A stretch of DNA of 6,084 nucleotides from Zeimonas sp041678445 (GTDB lineage Bacteria; Pseudomonadota; Gammaproteobacteria; Burkholderiales; Burkholderiaceae_E): assembly GCA_041678445.1 (NCBI GenBank), contig JBAYOD010000201.1:1-6084 (forward strand), written 5' to 3'. The translations under genes were made by a program, and so were the position numbers. Below are positions 4,697 through 6,084 of the stretch, piece by piece; position 1 is the stretch's first letter; each line of letters opens with the position of its first letter. The notes below the pieces were generated by a model, which saw only the letters and a list, made by a program, of their open reading frames with translations, made no database searches and was not told the origin of the DNA.

Positions 4697-6084
4697 ATGC
4701 CCGCTGCACCGATCCGTTACCGCATCCGCCCGTCCGATCCGGACGCCCATCTGTTCGGCGTCGAGATGACGATTGCCGACCCCGATCCGGAGGGCCAGCG
4801 GCTGGCGCTGCCGGCCTGGATTCCGGGCAGCTACATGATCCGCGAGTTCGCCCGCCACATCGTCAGGATCGAGGCCCGTGCCGGCGATGCGCCGGTTGCG
4901 CTGACCAAGCTCGACAAGCACACCTGGCGGGCCGAGCGCTGCCGCGGTCCGCTGGCCGTGCGCTACCTGGTCTACGCCTGGGATCTGTCGGTTCGCGGCG
5001 CCCATCTGGACCGCACGCACGGCTTCTTCAACGGCACCAGCGTGTTCCTGCAGGCGCTCGGACATGAGCGACGCCCGTGCGAGCTGGTGATCGACGCTCC
5101 GACCCATCCGGCCTGCCAGGGCTGGCGAGTGGCCACGACCTTGCCCGAAGCCGGCGCACGCCGTCACGGCTTCGGCCGCTACCGGGCGGCCGACTACGAT
5201 GAGCTGATCGACCACCCGGTCGAACTCGGCCGCTTCACCCTGTTCACTTTCGAAGCAGGCGGCGTGCCGCACGAAGTCGCGATCACCGGCCGCCACGACA
5301 CCGACGGCAATCGGCTGACACGCGACCTCGAGGCGATCTGCGCGAGCCAGGCCCGACTCTTCGAACCGGCCAGCGGCAAGCCGCCGGTCGATCGCTACCT
5401 GTTCCAGGTCACCGCCGTGGGCGACGGCTATGGCGGGCTCGAGCACCGCGCCAGCACCGCACTGATCTGCCGGCGCAGCGACCTGCCCCACCCCGCGATG
5501 GAGGGGGTTTCCGACGGTTACCGATCCTTCCTCGGCCTGTGCAGCCACGAGTACTTCCATACCTGGAACGTCAAGCGCATCAAGCCGGCCGCCTTTGTCG
5601 ACTATGACCTCAGGGCCGAGCAGTACACGCGGCTGCTGTGGGTCTTCGAAGGCTTCACCTCCTACTACGACGATCTGACCCTGGTCCGTTCAGGCGTGCT
5701 CGATCCGGGCGCCTACCTGAAGCTGCTCTCGGGCACGATCTCGAACGTTCAGCGCGGCCCGGGCCGCCTGCTGCAGAGCGTGACCGAGTCGAGCTTCGAC
5801 GCCTGGACCCGCTACTACCGGCAAGACGAGAACGCGCCCAATGCAATCGTCAGTTACTACACCAAGGGGGCGCTGGTCGCCCTATGCCTGGATCTGACGA
5901 TCCGTGCCCGCAGCCGCGGCAAGCGTTCGCTCGACGACGTGATGCGGCTGATGTGGCAGCGCTGGGGACGCGACTTCTACCGGCTGGCGCCTGAGCAGCG
6001 CGGCGGGGTCGCCGAGGACGGCCTGCCGGCCCTGCTCGCCGAGGCCACCGACCTGGATCTGAGCCGCGAGATCCGGGCCTGGAC
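4697..6084 (+). CDS. M61-family metallopeptidase (glycyl aminopeptidase type), partial at right edge
   Basis: An open frame of 462 complete codons with no stop before the window ends. The M61 family comprises zinc aminopeptidases, with a founder that removes N-terminal Gly and Ala. Seen directly: the N-terminal domain signature WIPGSYMIREF (41-51), a central YAWDLSVRGAHLD to HGFFNGTSVF stretch, then the zinc site HEYFHTWNVKRIKP. His284, Glu285 and His288 form HExxH, and WVFEGFTSYY supplies the third ligand, Glu318. SYYTKGAL (386-393) is the conserved downstream helix. Family members are usually near 600 residues with a C-terminal PDZ domain, so that domain should lie to the right of the window. 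The N-terminus has no signal peptide, which suggests a cytoplasmic enzyme. The ATG at 4697 begins the family homology but has no clear ribosome binding site. The active site is intact, so the partial state is due only to the window edge. Substrate in this organism is unknown. Confidence 0.92.
   Translation, partial: MPAAPIRYRIRPSDPDAHLFGVEMTIADPDPEGQRLALPAWIPGSYMIREFARHIVRIEARAGDAPVALTKLDKHTWRAERCRGPLAVRYLVYAWDLSVRGAHLDRTHGFFNGTSVFLQALGHERRPCELVIDAPTHPACQGWRVATTLPEAGARRHGFGRYRAADYDELIDHPVELGRFTLFTFEAGGVPHEVAITGRHDTDGNRLTRDLEAICASQARLFEPASGKPPVDRYLFQVTAVGDGYGGLEHRASTALICRRSDLPHPAMEGVSDGYRSFLGLCSHEYFHTWNVKRIKPAAFVDYDLRAEQYTRLLWVFEGFTSYYDDLTLVRSGVLDPGAYLKLLSGTISNVQRGPGRLLQSVTESSFDAWTRYYRQDENAPNAIVSYYTKGALVALCLDLTIRARSRGKRSLDDVMRLMWQRWGRDFYRLAPEQRGGVAEDGLPALLAEATDLDLSREIRAW

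Noticed and set aside
4691..5560. 289-residue minus-strand ORF opposite the M61 gene
   Set aside because: The plus strand carries an intact M61 protein with its zinc site. The antisense frame shows no recognisable motif.

Overview
The window is GC-rich DNA with the codon bias of a high-GC bacterium. The gene types (PaaF-like and PaaG-like crotonases, an AcuI-type acryloyl-CoA reductase, an M61 aminopeptidase) and the look of the proteins suggest a betaproteobacterium, probably Burkholderiales. That assignment rests on family recognition, not on a marker gene. No rRNA, tRNA, CRISPR array, insertion sequence or phage gene was seen.

Layout. Positions 1-146 hold no confident gene. They carry a likely intrinsic terminator for the leftward paaF-like gene, a good-looking leftward sigma70 promoter whose -35 overlaps that terminator, and a 5'-end hairpin, all pointing to a leftward gene beyond the window. 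Positions 147-923 (minus) encode an enoyl-CoA hydratase with both catalytic glutamates. A 274-bp divergent intergenic region (924-1197) contains a 22-bp tandem duplication running into six CTGG copies. Positions 1198-1986 (plus) encode a PaaG-type isomerase that lacks both hydratase glutamates but has the isomerase aspartate. A short convergent gap with a GC hairpin and a 12-bp palindrome separates it from 2059-3444 (minus), a predicted lipoprotein. This protein has a Gly/Thr/Asn stalk of about 100 residues encoded by an 18-bp tandem array, and a C-terminal domain resembling the TbpB-type beta-barrel. After a 168-bp divergent gap, 3613-4611 (plus) encodes an AcuI/YhdH-type NADPH-dependent acryloyl-CoA reductase. 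Its last codons are the first copy of a 19-bp tandem triplication. Positions 4697-6084 (plus) encode an M61-family metallopeptidase that continues past the right edge. All its zinc ligands are visible.

How they fit. The two crotonases and AcuI all act on CoA thioesters: hydration of enoyl-CoA, ring-epoxide or double-bond isomerisation in aerobic phenylacetate-type degradation, and reduction of acryloyl-CoA to propionyl-CoA. The first two face each other across a shared promoter region and could be co-regulated. The rest of the phenylacetate pathway (paaABCDE, paaK, paaZ) is not visible here. The lipoprotein and the peptidase show no obvious link to CoA metabolism. The least ordinary item is the lipoprotein with its expandable glycine stalk. 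The tandem repeats in the intergenic and 3' regions are the next most interesting.
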